From positions 277,270 to 341,269 of the forward strand of contig JAIVFJ010000053.1 of assembly GCA_025765615.1 (NCBI GenBank): 64,000 bases of DNA. Reading direction: 5' to 3'. The stretch's first letter is position 1; each line of letters opens with the position of its first letter. The translations under genes and the position numbers were made by a program. Below the pieces are notes generated by a model. The model was not told the DNA's origin, searched no databases, and was given only the letters and a program-made list of their open reading frames with translations. The stretch is from Zopfochytrium polystomum (lineage: Eukaryota > Chytridiomycota > Chytridiomycetes > Chytridiales > Chytridiaceae). This document shows positions 1 through 11,384 of the stretch, one piece after another.

Positions 1-547
1 CTTCTTGGTTATGGTATTATGGACTTGGATAGAGAGGAGGGCGTTGTAAAGGAGATCAGAGGGTTTTGAGGTCCTTCGGTGAGGGTCGTGATATTGTTGT
101 TGAAACTCTTTGGGTGTCCTTTCAGCCCTCTGTTTGAAGGCTGGCCGCGAATTTCCTGCCACTTAAATATTGCAGTGTCCAGTGAAATATTGATATTAAC
201 CCCGGAGGAAGTTGTGAAACTCATTGTCCGAAATTTTGAAGGCCTTCTCCCCTAACTTGAACCAAAGTAGAGATGTAGGACCACTGTCTTGCAATCCCTG
301 GATACCCACACAGCGATTAGTGTTCTTTCTTTCAGCCGTTGCTTTGTCATCCTGGATGACCAAATATGAAATCTTTTTTTGTTTTGTTGCATGCTCTCAT
401 CCTTTTTCCGACGATTGTTTCTCATCCCGCCTCGCCACACGATGTCCACAACCGCGGCCGCACCAACACAGTACGCAATGTTCCTCCTCGTACCTTTTTA
501 CTTTTTTTTCAATTCTCTCTCTGTACTCACCTCGCACTCGTGCATGC
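1..547. other. Upstream region, no supported gene
   Basis: I see no recognisable gene here. Two short minus-strand open frames (9-224 and 252-449) have no family resemblance I recognise. They could be the 5' end of a gene running off the left edge, but nothing confirms that. The stretch just before 548 is pyrimidine-rich and probably serves as the promoter and leader of the downstream glutathione transferase gene. Confidence 0.4.
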
Positions 548-2004
548 ATGGCTCACCGTGCGCCTGCGGCCAGGCCTTTGGAGAAGATCTACAAGGTTTG
601 CACTCATTGTGATTCAAAGGACCGCTCCTGACACATTTCTCAATTTGGATTTAGTGGGCCGACCCAAAAGGTGCAGTGTGTAGACTCCACAACCGTTTGC
701 ATTCGATCACTGCAATTGATGCTCAACCTACGGTCGTTCGAAGACGGTGAGTTCAAACGCCAGATCTCGAGTTTTCGCAATCACATCGGGGACCCGGAGT
801 TTCCCGCGGAACCCAACCGATATCACCTATACGTGAGTTCTCCGCGTGGCTTCTGACGGCCGACATGGTAGTAACGAAGTCAAATCGTGCCTGCACATTA
901 GGTCTCTCATGCCTGGTACGATCTCAATTCGCTGACACCTGCGTTGTTTTGATGATCGTTTTCCTCAGTCCATGGGCTCACCGAACAATGATTGTGCGTG
1001 CGCTGAAAGGCCTTGAAGCAATCATATCTGTTTCTGTGGTGCACTATTTGATGACGAAAGACGGCTGGCATTTTAGCACAGCGGACGAAACGCCCGGTTG
1101 CGTTGCAGATACCGTGAACAATGCGAAGTTCTTGCGTGAAATCTACTTTAAGGCGGAGCCTGACTACTCGGCTCGCTTTACGGTCCCAGTACTATGGGAT
1201 AAGAAGAAACAGACCATTGTGAACAACGAGAGCAGCGAAATCATTCGTATGCTTAACAAGGACTTCAACCAATGGTATGGCTTGACTTCTGCTCTTACCG
1301 CGGGATCCAACCTGGCTCTGTTCCAACGCCCAGGTCAACCCACCCAAAGCTTGACATCTATCCTGTGGCCATTGCGAAAGAAATTGATGAAATTAATTCG
1401 TGGATTTACGATTCGATAAAGTGAGTTCGTCGGCTTAGGTTCTCACATTTCACACTAATATTCGTCAAGCAATGGTGTGTACAAATCCGGGTTCGCCACC
1501 ACCCAAGCGGCTTATGACAGGAATGTGACGGCCTTGTTTGACGGTCTCGATCGAGTGGAAAAGGTGCTTGAGGGGAAAACGTGGCTTGTCGGGGAGCGCT
1601 TCACGGAGGTTTGTCCCACAAGCGGGCAGTTATTTCTTTGGGCTAAGCCAGTTGAAAATTAGGCCGATGTTCGTCTATTCACTACCATTCTGAGGTTCGA
1701 CCCTTGTCGTGGCCTTGCCGCATTATAATTCCCGCCACTTGACAGATTCGACCCGGTGTACCACACCCACTTCAAGTGCAACAAGGGGACGATTTCACAC
1801 TCGTACCCAAACATATTAACCTGGGCTCGGCGTGTGTACCAAGTCGACGGAATTAAGGGCACGATCAACATGGAGCATATCAAGAAGCATTATTACATGA
1901 GCCATCTCAACATCAATCCCACTCAGCTCGTGCCGGCGTGGGACGGACCTGACTTGGATTCTCCAAAAGTTCAGTCAAACATCTTCTCTTCCGTGTTGGA
2001 ATAA
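548..2004 (+). CDS. ECM4: Glutathionyl-hydroquinone reductase / omega-class glutathione transferase (ECM4/GTO type), 9 exons
   Basis: Predicted exons are 548-595, 655-670, 744-832, 902-915, 969-1274, 1334-1420, 1470-1608, 1663-1694 and 1746-2004. They total 990 nt and give 329 aa, a usual length for the family. The assembled protein has the family signatures in order: WADPKDGEFKRQ near the N-terminus, YHLYVSHACPWAHRT with the catalytic Cys of the CPWAHR motif, VPVLWD, NNESSEIIRMLN, SINNGVYKSGFA and ADVRLFTTILRFDPVYHTHF. Enzymes of this family reduce glutathionyl-hydroquinones and protein-glutathione mixed disulfides in the cytosol. The catalytic Cys sits at the end of a 14-nt microexon (902-915). 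The start was chosen because this ATG opens an exon that splices in frame into the conserved WADP segment. An additional upstream exon cannot be excluded. Confidence 0.9.
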
Positions 2005-2203
2005 ACAACGTGTGCGAACCAAACACTTCGCTGCGTCGACGTGTCGCTCTATTTTGTGAATTTTTGATTTTTTTTTTTCTTCTGTTTTTTCTTTTTCCCA
2101 AAGTTGCGCACTTTGGAAGAAACTAATCTGCCCAGACTGGTTGTTTCTCTTGCCGGGAGGCTCGCTCAACGCTGGGCCCTCTAAGTGAGGAAGGCAAGGC
2201 AGT

Positions 2204-3757
2204 ATGCGCTGGACTCTCCAGCTGCACCACTTGCCGCCCGAGATAGTCGAACGCTTTGCCGTCTACCTTCATCCGCGAGAGGTATTGGCTCTTCGCGCAC
2301 TCAGCCGAGCTGCCGCTGCCTCCCTTCGCTTCGACCTGTCCGTACCCTTCGCCCTGAAGAACCTCGTCACCCTTGTCTTTTCGCCCCAGCCACCCTCCAT
2401 CTCCCCCTCTTCGTCCTCCCCCACCTTGTTCTCCGCGTCCTCCGCTTCCCTCGCCTACTCCATCGACGTCGGCAGAGAAAATGCCGCCATCCTTCCGGCA
2501 CAGCAGCAACCGACTGCATTCTCTGCTTCCTCCTCCCGCTCAACCTCCAGTCGACGTCACAATCATGGAGCATTCTCCATGGCCGCCCTGCGAACTGTTG
2601 ATTGGGATCATGTTCCCCCCACCTATTGGGTCGCTCTGGTCCACTTGTTCGGAATGAACCAAGAAATTCTTTCTACTCTCTGCCAGATTGATCTGGGCCC
2701 CTCCATTGACGACGTCTGCCGTAGCACGAATCTCTGGCTCATTCGCCAGCGCCGAAGCAAGCTTGCTCACGCCATCCGCGCCGCATACGAGATCGCGGAC
2801 GTTGATTTGGAGCCGCACGTGGTTTCGCTGGATGAACGCATTGACGGCCTGTTCACCCACTTATCGTGCTGGACTGTATTGGCACTTTTAGACCATATGG
2901 AATCCGTCATTGCCGTTCACGAAATCTGTGTCAGAATGGGGTTTACGGTACCAATCCACGCAATATTCCTATTTGCCGCCGGCGCGGGGAGCCACGCCAC
3001 CGTCAGATGGTGCGTTCGTACCCTATCCGAACTTCCACAGTCGCTGGAATCAGCACCCCTCGTGGTTAGAAACTCTTCGGATATAGTGTCGCCGGAATTT
3101 CATAAGCGCGTCCTCAACATTGCCATCCAAGTCTCCGCCCGGCATGGTCGAAACGTGGGTAGCGTGTTGCCAACGCTCCTAGCAATGCCTGGTGCAGATG
3201 CTGGTGCGGACGGAAACCTCGCTATTCGATCGGCTTGTCGTTATGGGCGGCTGGAGGCTGTCCGCATTTTGCTGGAAGATTCAAAAGTCGACGGGCGAGC
3301 GAACCACGGCGACCCTTTCATCAGCGCATGCGCCGGCGGTCACATCGACGTTGTGCGGCTGCTGCTATCCGCCACAGTAATACGACCTGCGGTAGAGGCC
3401 TCTCGGACGGCATTTTCCTTGCCTTCTCTAATGGCCCGTGTACCCTTGGTGGACCCGACTCTCATGGATCACGCTGCTCTCAAAGAAGCTTGCAAGGCTG
3501 GTCACCTACCCATTGTTATCCTGCTCCTTGCTGAGGTCCCCAGTGCACGCGGACCGAGGGTGCTTCGTGACGCTTTTGTGCTCGCGTGTGAAGGCGGAGC
3601 GTTGGATGTCGTCAAGTTGCTTCTATCTCAGCGGGGGGTCGACTCGCCTACGGTCAGAGAGATAGGCACTGCGACTGCCAAACGGCACGGACATCAAAAC
3701 GTCGCCACATTCCTCATGTCGTCGTGGAGCAGGGGGGTTCTTGGCATCGGCCGCTGA
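2204..3757 (+). CDS. F-box-like / ankyrin-repeat protein
   Basis: This is a single uninterrupted 517-aa frame. The N-terminus (residues about 6-40, LPPEIVERFAVYLHPREVLA then LRALSR) has the LPxEI...L.P.eL..L pattern of an F-box. A low-complexity Ser/Ala/Pro-rich linker follows at about residues 60-120. The C-terminal half carries about four ankyrin-type units, including SACRYGRLEAVRILLED, SACAGGHIDVVRLLLS, EACKAGHLPIVILLLAE and LACEGGALDVVKLLLS. F-box/ankyrin proteins usually act as substrate adaptors of SCF ubiquitin ligases; that role is inferred from architecture only. Its lack of introns contrasts with the intron-rich neighbours. Lineage-specific expansions of intronless ankyrin genes are common in fungi and protists. 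Confidence 0.75.
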   Translation: MRWTLQLHHLPPEIVERFAVYLHPREVLALRALSRAAAASLRFDLSVPFALKNLVTLVFSPQPPSISPSSSSPTLFSASSASLAYSIDVGRENAAILPAQQQPTAFSASSSRSTSSRRHNHGAFSMAALRTVDWDHVPPTYWVALVHLFGMNQEILSTLCQIDLGPSIDDVCRSTNLWLIRQRRSKLAHAIRAAYEIADVDLEPHVVSLDERIDGLFTHLSCWTVLALLDHMESVIAVHEICVRMGFTVPIHAIFLFAAGAGSHATVRWCVRTLSELPQSLESAPLVVRNSSDIVSPEFHKRVLNIAIQVSARHGRNVGSVLPTLLAMPGADAGADGNLAIRSACRYGRLEAVRILLEDSKVDGRANHGDPFISACAGGHIDVVRLLLSATVIRPAVEASRTAFSLPSLMARVPLVDPTLMDHAALKEACKAGHLPIVILLLAEVPSARGPRVLRDAFVLACEGGALDVVKLLLSQRGVDSPTVREIGTATAKRHGHQNVATFLMSSWSRGVLGIGR

Positions 3758-5641
3758 TGGGTTTTTTTTATTACTTTCCCTTGCCCTTTCTTTCACTCCC
3801 GAGTTGCGGCTAAGCAGTGGGACACAGTTTTGCCAACGTTGAAACGCCAAAGATCAATCAATTTCGCGCCCCATCTCAACGGGAAATCCCCAAGAGTCGC
3901 CCCAACGCGATTTCCGCGCTCGCGCGTATTGGTCCGTCCCTGCGCCTTTGGCCTTCGTGATGATTGTGCGAAAGAGATCACCTGCTTGACGCGTTAAATG
4001 CGAGCGATGGAGATGCTGGAACACACCCTGAGGTCGGCAGACGTCCAGAATAATGTGTCCGTCACGCTTAAGTGGCGGTCGGACTACCCTTGAGTCTAAT
4101 AGGAGCAATTAGATCAGCCGAATACACAACCAAATCAAGGAGAAAAAAAGTACCCAAATTAGGTTCAGCGCTCAATCCTCGTTTGAACGATAAGTAGGAG
4201 AACCGCACATCAGCGAATCCACCATGACGAAACCTAATTGCCCGCATGTGAAGTGAGCTAAACGCCAAGGCAATTCTCACAAGACTGAACTGGAATGGTT
4301 TTGGAAAGCCAGGTTCGCACTGAACCCGAACCAACGACACGCACGAGTGAGGGCCATTCTTTGTTCCAAGAATGGGGCAGGCCAAAGCATGGGGACACTG
4401 ACGTTATTCGGTGAGAGTTACCACGCAACTGGCCCGTCAAATCACCTAACTGGTCCAACGACGTGGCCATGGTCTCCATATGTCGCCAAGAGATGTTGTC
4501 GCACTAAAAGCATTCGACGATACCCCTCCGTCGTGCCCTCGTCGATATAAACCTGGCGGTCAGGCAGTGAGCATTTTTTACGGTGGTCTGTGTGGCTCAC
4601 CAGCGTTCCCGTAGTTTGAGCCCACAGGCTGTCAATAGTCATCCGCGCATCTTCGCTCAAACACTCAGCGTCAGCCCGCCAGAGGTTGCCATCGCAGTTA
4701 TCCGCTACAACGGAATCATGAACTTCCCCCTGATTGAAATCAATTGGCACAAATCAAATGGAAAACTGTCAAATGGACCTTATCCGCATAGGTCAGCAGT
4801 CTTCGTAACAAGAATTTTGGGCTGTTATCTACTTGCAGGTCTAATTCCAGAAGCAATTAAGTTAGGCTATGAAAGATCGCATGTTCGCTTACATTTTGCC
4901 ACTGTATCAATGACTCGGCCGGTTTCGAGGGACGATTCGACCGCCACAACCGTCTCCAGGGACGTTCTCCATACATCCACTGCCGCCCTGGCGATTGCGC
5001 ATGAGTGCATGTTGCAGAGATAAGGCAGAATTTGACTAACCAAACCGAAGCGCCAAGAAGCGAGCCAACCGAAAGAACAGAGCGCGGATGTAGGTTTGAA
5101 AGTGGGGAGCTCACTTCTGACAGAACACGTTTTGCGACGGCGAACCGGACAGGAAGGAATGGAAGAGTCGAGGTCAGGCCGGGGTGATGCAAGAGCTTTG
5201 AATCTTTTGAACGGGATTCCAGCGAGAATCATGTGTCAGAGGGAATCATGTTCGAATGTTGTAACCGTGCCTTTCAGTGCAGTGAGGACTTGTTGGAGCA
5301 TTTCTCCTGCGTGGGTTACCGGGTTGACAAGTCGTCGTGGCACTGTTCTTGACCAGCTTCCCCGGGTTGTTGCGAACTCGCATCATTGAGCTAAAAGCAT
5401 AGAATGGTATGAAAGCCGCAAGAGCTGAGTCAGCGGAGTTGGTGCATCCTGCCCAACTGCGGCGAAGTGCGAATGCAGTGTCAACCACATTTTGTTTCCT
5501 CATCCGGCCCACTTCGGCGGAATACTCGCCGACCATTCTGCCCACGATCGCAACGACTTATTGGCGAGTCAGCCACGAACAGCGCCCGCCAATGTACTCG
5601 CAAAACCGCTCAAACAGTGTCAGCAAAAAAGTCTCACGGGG
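3758..5641. other. Intergenic region without a supported gene
   Basis: About 1.9 kb with no frame I can assign to a family. Several overlapping short open frames exist on both strands, none with conserved motifs. I scanned by eye for tRNA B-box-like sequence and found only a small perfect hairpin near 4309-4323 (GGTTC GCACT GAACC), without a plausible cloverleaf. The last 150 nt or so probably contain the TBCK promoter. Confidence 0.4.
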
Positions 5642-8600
5642 ATGGACTTGACTTGGTTCATCTGCCACCCTGCTCCACCAACCACAACGCGGTGGACGGC
5701 AACGAGCAGCTCCTCGAGTCCAACCAGAACCAGCGGATCTGTTAACGATCCAAGCGAAACAAATGGGAGTATCCCAACAGAGTTGACTGCACGTGCTGCT
5801 GGATCCGATCGCAGCCTACTCAATGACACCAACAGCCTCGTCAGCTCCATTAACAGCATCAACGATGTAATTGGCCGCTTCCAGCTGTTCAAGACCCCTG
5901 TTACGACACCCTCACTGGCTCAATACATAGAGATTCAGAAGGGAACTACATTAATTGGGCGCGGCGCAGGGAGCATGACCGCTGGTGGAGGGGGAAGCGC
6001 TGGAACTGTCGGTGGCGCTCGTGTGTTTCTTTTCGCCGAAGGCCTTTCTCGCTCCACAGTGTCGCTCTCCCAATACGCTGCTGCAAGGCTCGTTGATATT
6101 TGTAGCCAGCACCTGTTACCTAATCCGATCATTTGTCTCTAGGAACGGTGTTGTCGAGGATATTGCGTTGCTCCGATCGTGGGCTTTCCAGATTCTGGAT
6201 GGATTGATCGCCCTCTCGAAGCTCGGACATGGTGTAATTCACGGTCGTATGTCCCCCGACAACATTTTGGTTGACAGTTGAGTGTTCATTTAATTTGAGC
6301 CCGGGTCTAACAGTGGTGGCACACAGAGTCGGGAAACATAAAGTTGTCTGACTACGCAATTGGTTACATCACTCGCAACGGGAGCGACGTTACTTTTCCC
6401 ATCGGGTACCCTGAATTTTCTCAGCGCCCCCAAAGCTCACCCACTTAACTCCATGGATTTCGCCTAGACACCCCGATCATGTTCCACCGGAAGTTCTGTG
6501 CGGAATCGCTCCGCCTGGGCCAAGGGCAAGTAGTCTCTACTGTCCAGTATACACATTAACATCTGTTTGATTTACTGTTTTAGTCGGATACATGGGCACT
6601 GGGATCAGTCCTGCTGGAAAGTTTTCTTGGAGTCGCCCATTTTCGGTCGGTCGATTGGTGTTGTAACTTCTCCGTCGATACCGTCCCATCTTTGATCAGA
6701 CTTCTGACCCCGAAAGCAACACCTGATCCTGAATTCAATCAATTTATTGACTTTGTTCAGGCTTGCCTTTGGCCATCGGCGGTGGGAGCCCCAACTATTT
6801 ACGATCTTCGTATGCATCCTTTCCTACATAAGTGTCAGCCCATGAAGGTTTCGTCGACTCAGCTTAGTGTTGCGTTCACAGAATGGACCAAATATTATCA
6901 CTTTTGGAAAATCAGCGGGCAATACCCAGAGCAAGCACTTCGATCTCACGATGAGCAACTCATCCTCAGCGTCCCTATTGCGCGACTTCCCATATTCATT
7001 TCGGTTGAAGATGATAGTCCCGAACACGTCTTGGGCTACTCGCTTGGTCGATTATTTTCTGAAACCCCTATTGAAGTTCAAATGCCGGTTCGTCCAGATA
7101 TGGCCGTGACCACCCAGGAAGCGGTGTCCCTCGCCATGCTGGAGAAAGACCTCTCCTATCAGAGCGAACGTATCCAAGTATTCAGCGTCCTGTTAAAGGA
7201 ATTTCCCTTATCCAAAAACGACCTTCAGAGGGAGGCATCGAAAGATGTACCTCCGGTTAGTATGGTTGTCTATGAGCTTCAATGACCGTTCAAAACAGTT
7301 CCTGCGGTCAGCAATATGGGCGGCTTTACTGGGAGTTATAGGAGACCCTCAATATGACCTTGACGCAATAGACACTGACACTGAAACAAGCTCGGATCGG
7401 CAGCTGGAGCTGGACATTCCTCGCTGCCATCAGGTAGCTCTAACAACTGTTCTGACAGTCTTACTGAGAACGATGTTCTTCCCTCGCAGTATAATGAACT
7501 TCTCAGCTGCCAGTTAGGTCACCAGAAAATGAAGAGAATTTTGAAGGCCTGGATTGTATCCCAATCCGAAGGAATGGTCTACTGGCAAGGTACGATACCA
7601 ACCGCCAGCGTTTCTTGTGCAACTCACTAATTACAAAGGGCTCGACTCGCTTCTGGCTCCTTTTGTGACAATACATTTTAATGATGACGCGCTGGCATTC
7701 TCCTGCTTTTCTGCTTTAGTGCAGAAATATCAGAGGGGAGTTTTTCTGCCAGATAATTCCAAGGCCTTAAAATCGTATGCATCATTCTTGGTGCTTCTAA
7801 TTTTAATGCCTTGCCAGACTTTTACGAAACCTTCTTCTTGTCATATCTTTCCATGACGCGCAACTTGCGGCGTACTTGAATCAAATTGAACTCACACCTG
7901 AGCTTTTCGCAATCCCGTGGTAAGAGCCGTTCCCGTGCCTTCGAAAAGTTGATCCTTGCGACAGGTTCATGACACTGTTTGCTCGTACGTTAATCTCCTA
8001 CTTTATGCGCGACAAATGAACGCGTTTCTGAATCATATATCCATGGATCAGATATTTTCCAGCTGGACCGTATATACATTCTATGGGATGCAATACTGTC
8101 AAGATCGCCTGCTTTCATCATTTTCATTGCGTACTCCATTCTTCACCTACTTCGTGATGTTCTTTTACACCGAGATTTTAGCTCAGTAAGCCCTCTCGTT
8201 TCGGTTGCCCGTTTGTGACGTTCCCACAGTGCCTCGTGGTTTTTTCGGAGCCTTTGTCGATAGATGTTGAAAAATGCATAACTGTGGCCGTTGCCGCTTT
8301 TCGAGTTACGCCGGCGTCCTTGCTTGATTACTCCTTAGGGGAACCTCAATCGGCGCTTTCTGGCTGGATCAGTCCGAACGAGTTTTATACGATTAAGGAC
8401 AGGTCTCTTCTGATAGATCTTCGAAGTACTGCCGAGTGAGTACGGACCTGTATTCGCATTTTTTGTTCTGCCCCGTTAGTTTTACTGAAAGACCGAAGTT
8501 TCAAGAGTGGTCACTTCCGGCAATCTGTCGTTTTGCATGCCGTTGATAATCATGCGATAGTTATGCTCCAACTGCTAACACAGAAGCATCAGTTCCTTGT

Positions 8601-8818
8601 TGTGCTTGATAGTACAGGCCGTCACCAACGAAGTGTGCGTGTCGGAAATTATCTCATCACTGCGCTTATTAAATTGTTCACAGGTCGGAGACCAGCTGGT
8701 CCTGGCTCAGTTCAGTCGGGTCTGCTCAGTGGCCACTCCGCCGACATTTTTCGAAGGAGTCGACTGCCAGTGCTCCTCCGAGGCGCAAGTCTCGTTTTTG
8801 AAGTGCGTGTACTGCTGA
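5642..8818 (+). CDS. TBCK: TBCK-like protein: pseudokinase + TBC Rab-GAP + rhodanese domains, 14 exons
   Basis: Exons: 5642-6087, 6143-6276, 6327-6405, 6468-6525, 6584-7255, 7299-7433, 7490-7589, 7639-7774, 7818-7919, 7965-7984, 8052-8185, 8230-8435, 8499-8634 and 8684-8818; 2493 nt, 830 aa (human TBCK is about 890). The N-terminal kinase-like domain has [12 protein letters not shown] instead of HRD and LSDYAIG instead of DFG, so it should be catalytically dead. The TBC domain keeps both GAP fingers: Arg in DIPRCHQ and Gln in VYWQGLDSL. The C-terminal rhodanese-like region starts [16 protein letters not shown]. In animals TBCK is a subunit of the FERRY Rab5 effector complex. The 6526-6583 intron is GC-AG with a strong GCAAGT donor. 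The first intron (6088-6142) also needs a GC donor, a weaker one, so that boundary is uncertain. Confidence 0.88.
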
Positions 8819-9240
8819 GCGATCGCGCTCCCTCCTCCGCTCTTCATCGCCTCGATGAATCTCAAGTTCTCGCTTTGCTTCTTCTTTTTGGCCTTTTCCT
8901 CACAACTTCCTGACCTCCCGGGTGAGTGAGTTGTAACAAGGCAGACTGCGAAAGAGAAAACAGAAGAGACCAAAAACAACCACAAAGAAATAGAAATTTG
9001 AAAGAAAAAACACGCAAAGACGGGCTGAGATGGTTCGTCTTGTTGGTCTCCATACTCCACACGTACTTTATGCAGCTAGGCACCCGCTGGAGCGTATTTC
9101 GAACTACTTGCAAAGTACAGATGCTTGGGCGTGCCGATCTTGCGGGCATTCTCAGGCGGCTCCGCCGCGATCCCGCCCCGCTCGTTGCTGCAGCCAACCA
9201 TGTCTATCCTGATCAGTTCCTCTCCAGCGCCGATCGACCG
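8819..9240. other. Intergenic region TBCK-SEC13
   Basis: About 420 bp with no recognised gene. It contains the TBCK 3' end and the probable SEC13 promoter. The following intron region at 9250-9305 is a CT-rich repeat stretch. Confidence 0.4.
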
Positions 9241-10578
9241 ATGCTGAAAGTTGACTCATCACTTCTCTCTCTCTCTCGATCACTTCTCTCTTCCTCGATC
9301 ATTAGACCGTCGGCGCCGGAAATACCTTCGACACCCTCCATGAGGATATGATTGTGAGTCTTTCATGAAATCGTCGTTTTGTCAACTACCTTTGCCTAAC
9401 CTCGTACAGCACGACGCCCAACTGGATTACTACGGGCGAAAACTGGCAACGTGCTCCTCAGACCGGACGATCAAGATATTTGAAGTTGACAATGACACTC
9501 ATCGCCAAATTGATATTCTACGCGGGTGCTGAATCAATCTATCCTTCAACCCTATCACTGACAAATAAGCTGACGCTCTGTTTCAGACACGAAGGGCCTG
9601 TTTGGCAAGTAGCCTGGGCGCACCCCAAATTCGGCAACATCTTAGCATCCTGTTCTTACGATACTCGTGTCTATATCTGGAGAGAGTTGAACGGTGCCTG
9701 GACACGGATCAAAGACCATGTGTTCCACACTTCGTCAGGTACTGTCATCCTACGGTGAGATAACCCGTTAACAAAGAGGCTTATTGCTCCTCTTATAATC
9801 TTGAAGTGAATTCAATTTCTTGGGCTCCACACGAATACGGGTTGATTCTAGCTTGCGGCTCGTCGGACGGAAAGGTTTCCATTGTCACTTGCAAAGGTTT
9901 TCATAGTTTGACTGCAATTGACTTCAAGATGGAACTTACCTGTTGTTCAAGAGGATGGAACGTGGGACGTTGCTTCGATTAATGCACACTCTATTGGCGT
10001 TAACTCTGTCTCTTGGGCCCCTTCTGTCACTCCGGGGAGCCTCGTCACGACCACTGGGGCCACGGCCGCGTCAGTTGCTGTGAAGCGGTTTGTCTCGGGC
10101 GGGTGTGATAACGCTGTCAAGATATGGAGGTTTCTCTCCAAGAATGCAGGTCTTTCTGATTGCTCACATAGTTCTATAATACCAGAGACGACAATGGCGC
10201 ATGGAAAGAAGAGACTGTGCTCAATGCTCACGGAGACTGGGTCCGTGATGTCTCGTGGGCTCCTAACATTGGTCTTCCTTCGAGCCTTATCGCGAGCTGT
10301 TCCCAGGTATCTTCCTCTCCCGCCGTTCGAGTCTCACTAATTTTTTCTCCGACCAGGATAAGAGCGTATTCATTTGGTCTCAAGAACAACCCGGTGCGCA
10401 ATGGACAAAGAAAGCCCTCAAGCCTGATGCGTTCCCTGATGTCGTGTGGCGCGTTAGTTGGTCTCCGTCAGGAAATGTGCTGGCAGTGTCGAGCGGAGAC
10501 AACAAGGTTAGCCTTTGGAAAGAGGGGCTTGATGGTGAATTCAGCCAAATCGGCGACGTTGCGGAGGGTGGCCAATAG
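9241..10578 (+). CDS. SEC13: SEC13, WD40 subunit of the COPII coat and nuclear pore, 8 exons
   Basis: Exons are 9241-9249, 9306-9353, 9410-9525, 9587-9738, 9807-9896, 9952-10129, 10186-10306 and 10357-10578; 936 nt, 311 aa, matching the usual Sec13 length. Diagnostic segments in order are [117 protein letters not shown] and [20 protein letters not shown]. Sec13 is a six-bladed propeller that pairs with Sec31 in COPII and with Nup145C/Nup96 in the Y complex. The family supports everything from exon 2 onward. The 9-nt first exon is the least certain part: it is chosen because its ATG precedes a GT donor in the right phase. Another ATG lies at 9199. Confidence 0.92.
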
Positions 10579-11384
10579 GTAATTGGTTGATAAGATGGTG
10601 CGGGTTCCACAGCCCGAATGAAGCCGAGAAAAAATGTTTCGTTCATGGAGCCTTTGCCCTTTTTAAGTCCAACCAATGCCACTGGGTTGTCATTCCTTAG
10701 ACCTCGTATGCGTGCTAGCTTTGGGGGCTTAAGGATCAACTCTCCGCCGCCAGGGAGGAACTCGTCCCCTCATAGTAAAACCCAGAGTAACTTTATTATT
10801 TCCTTCTTGCTGAAGCATCCAACCACGTTCGTATTCATACGATGAAGCTTCAATTACGTTCTGGCCGCAACTACAGATCGCTTACCAGTTTCAACGTGAT
10901 CAACAGTCGTTGTGCAGATAGATGTGTTTTCGACTGCGCAGATTGCTTCTCGTTTTCAAAAGCACCTCCCGCCTCTTCACCACCACAGCGGGCTGGAGAG
11001 ATAATCCGCCTGTGTCGCCCAATCCACACCAGCGCTTTACTGTTCTTCTCCTTTCTGGGAGTTTTTTTGCATTGCCCAGGGTACTGGCTTCTCCTCTTCC
11101 ATAAAAAGAAAAAAGAGGCTCGGGAAAGTGAGCCATAGCTGGTGTGGTAGCAACGACTAAACTTCTCGACAGTTCCCACTCGCGATCTTGTTCATCTTCC
11201 AATTACGCCCACCGCAAGATTCTACATGATCCGTAACGATACGTTTGAGAAAACTCAAAGTTGATTCTTTTAAAATGCCGAGTGCTTACTGCCATGCTAG
11301 GCAAAGCTTGTGACTGTGGATCGCTGCTTGTGTTCGCTGCTCTTCTCCTTTCTGCGCATGAATGGAAGAGCCCGCCTCGACCAA
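10579..11384. other. Convergent intergenic region SEC13-NUDCD1
   Basis: About 800 bp between two convergent 3' ends. Overlapping short frames exist on both strands at 10840-11200, but I recognise no domain in them. No RNA gene is visible. Confidence 0.4.

Noticed and set aside
4270..4400. tRNA-like sequence near a GGTTC...GAACC hairpin
   Set aside because: The TTC is part of a simple hairpin; no acceptor, D or anticodon stems at tRNA spacing.
8480..8530. TBCK exon 13 beginning at 8480 or 8492
   Set aside because: The 8480 acceptor leads to an early stop, and 8492 does not match the incoming phase. Acceptor 8498 gives ADFKSGHF, matching the rhodanese region, and a whole-codon total.
10840..11202. 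Possible small gene between SEC13 and NUDCD1
   Set aside because: Overlapping ~100-codon frames on both strands, no conserved motif and no splice-linked partner.
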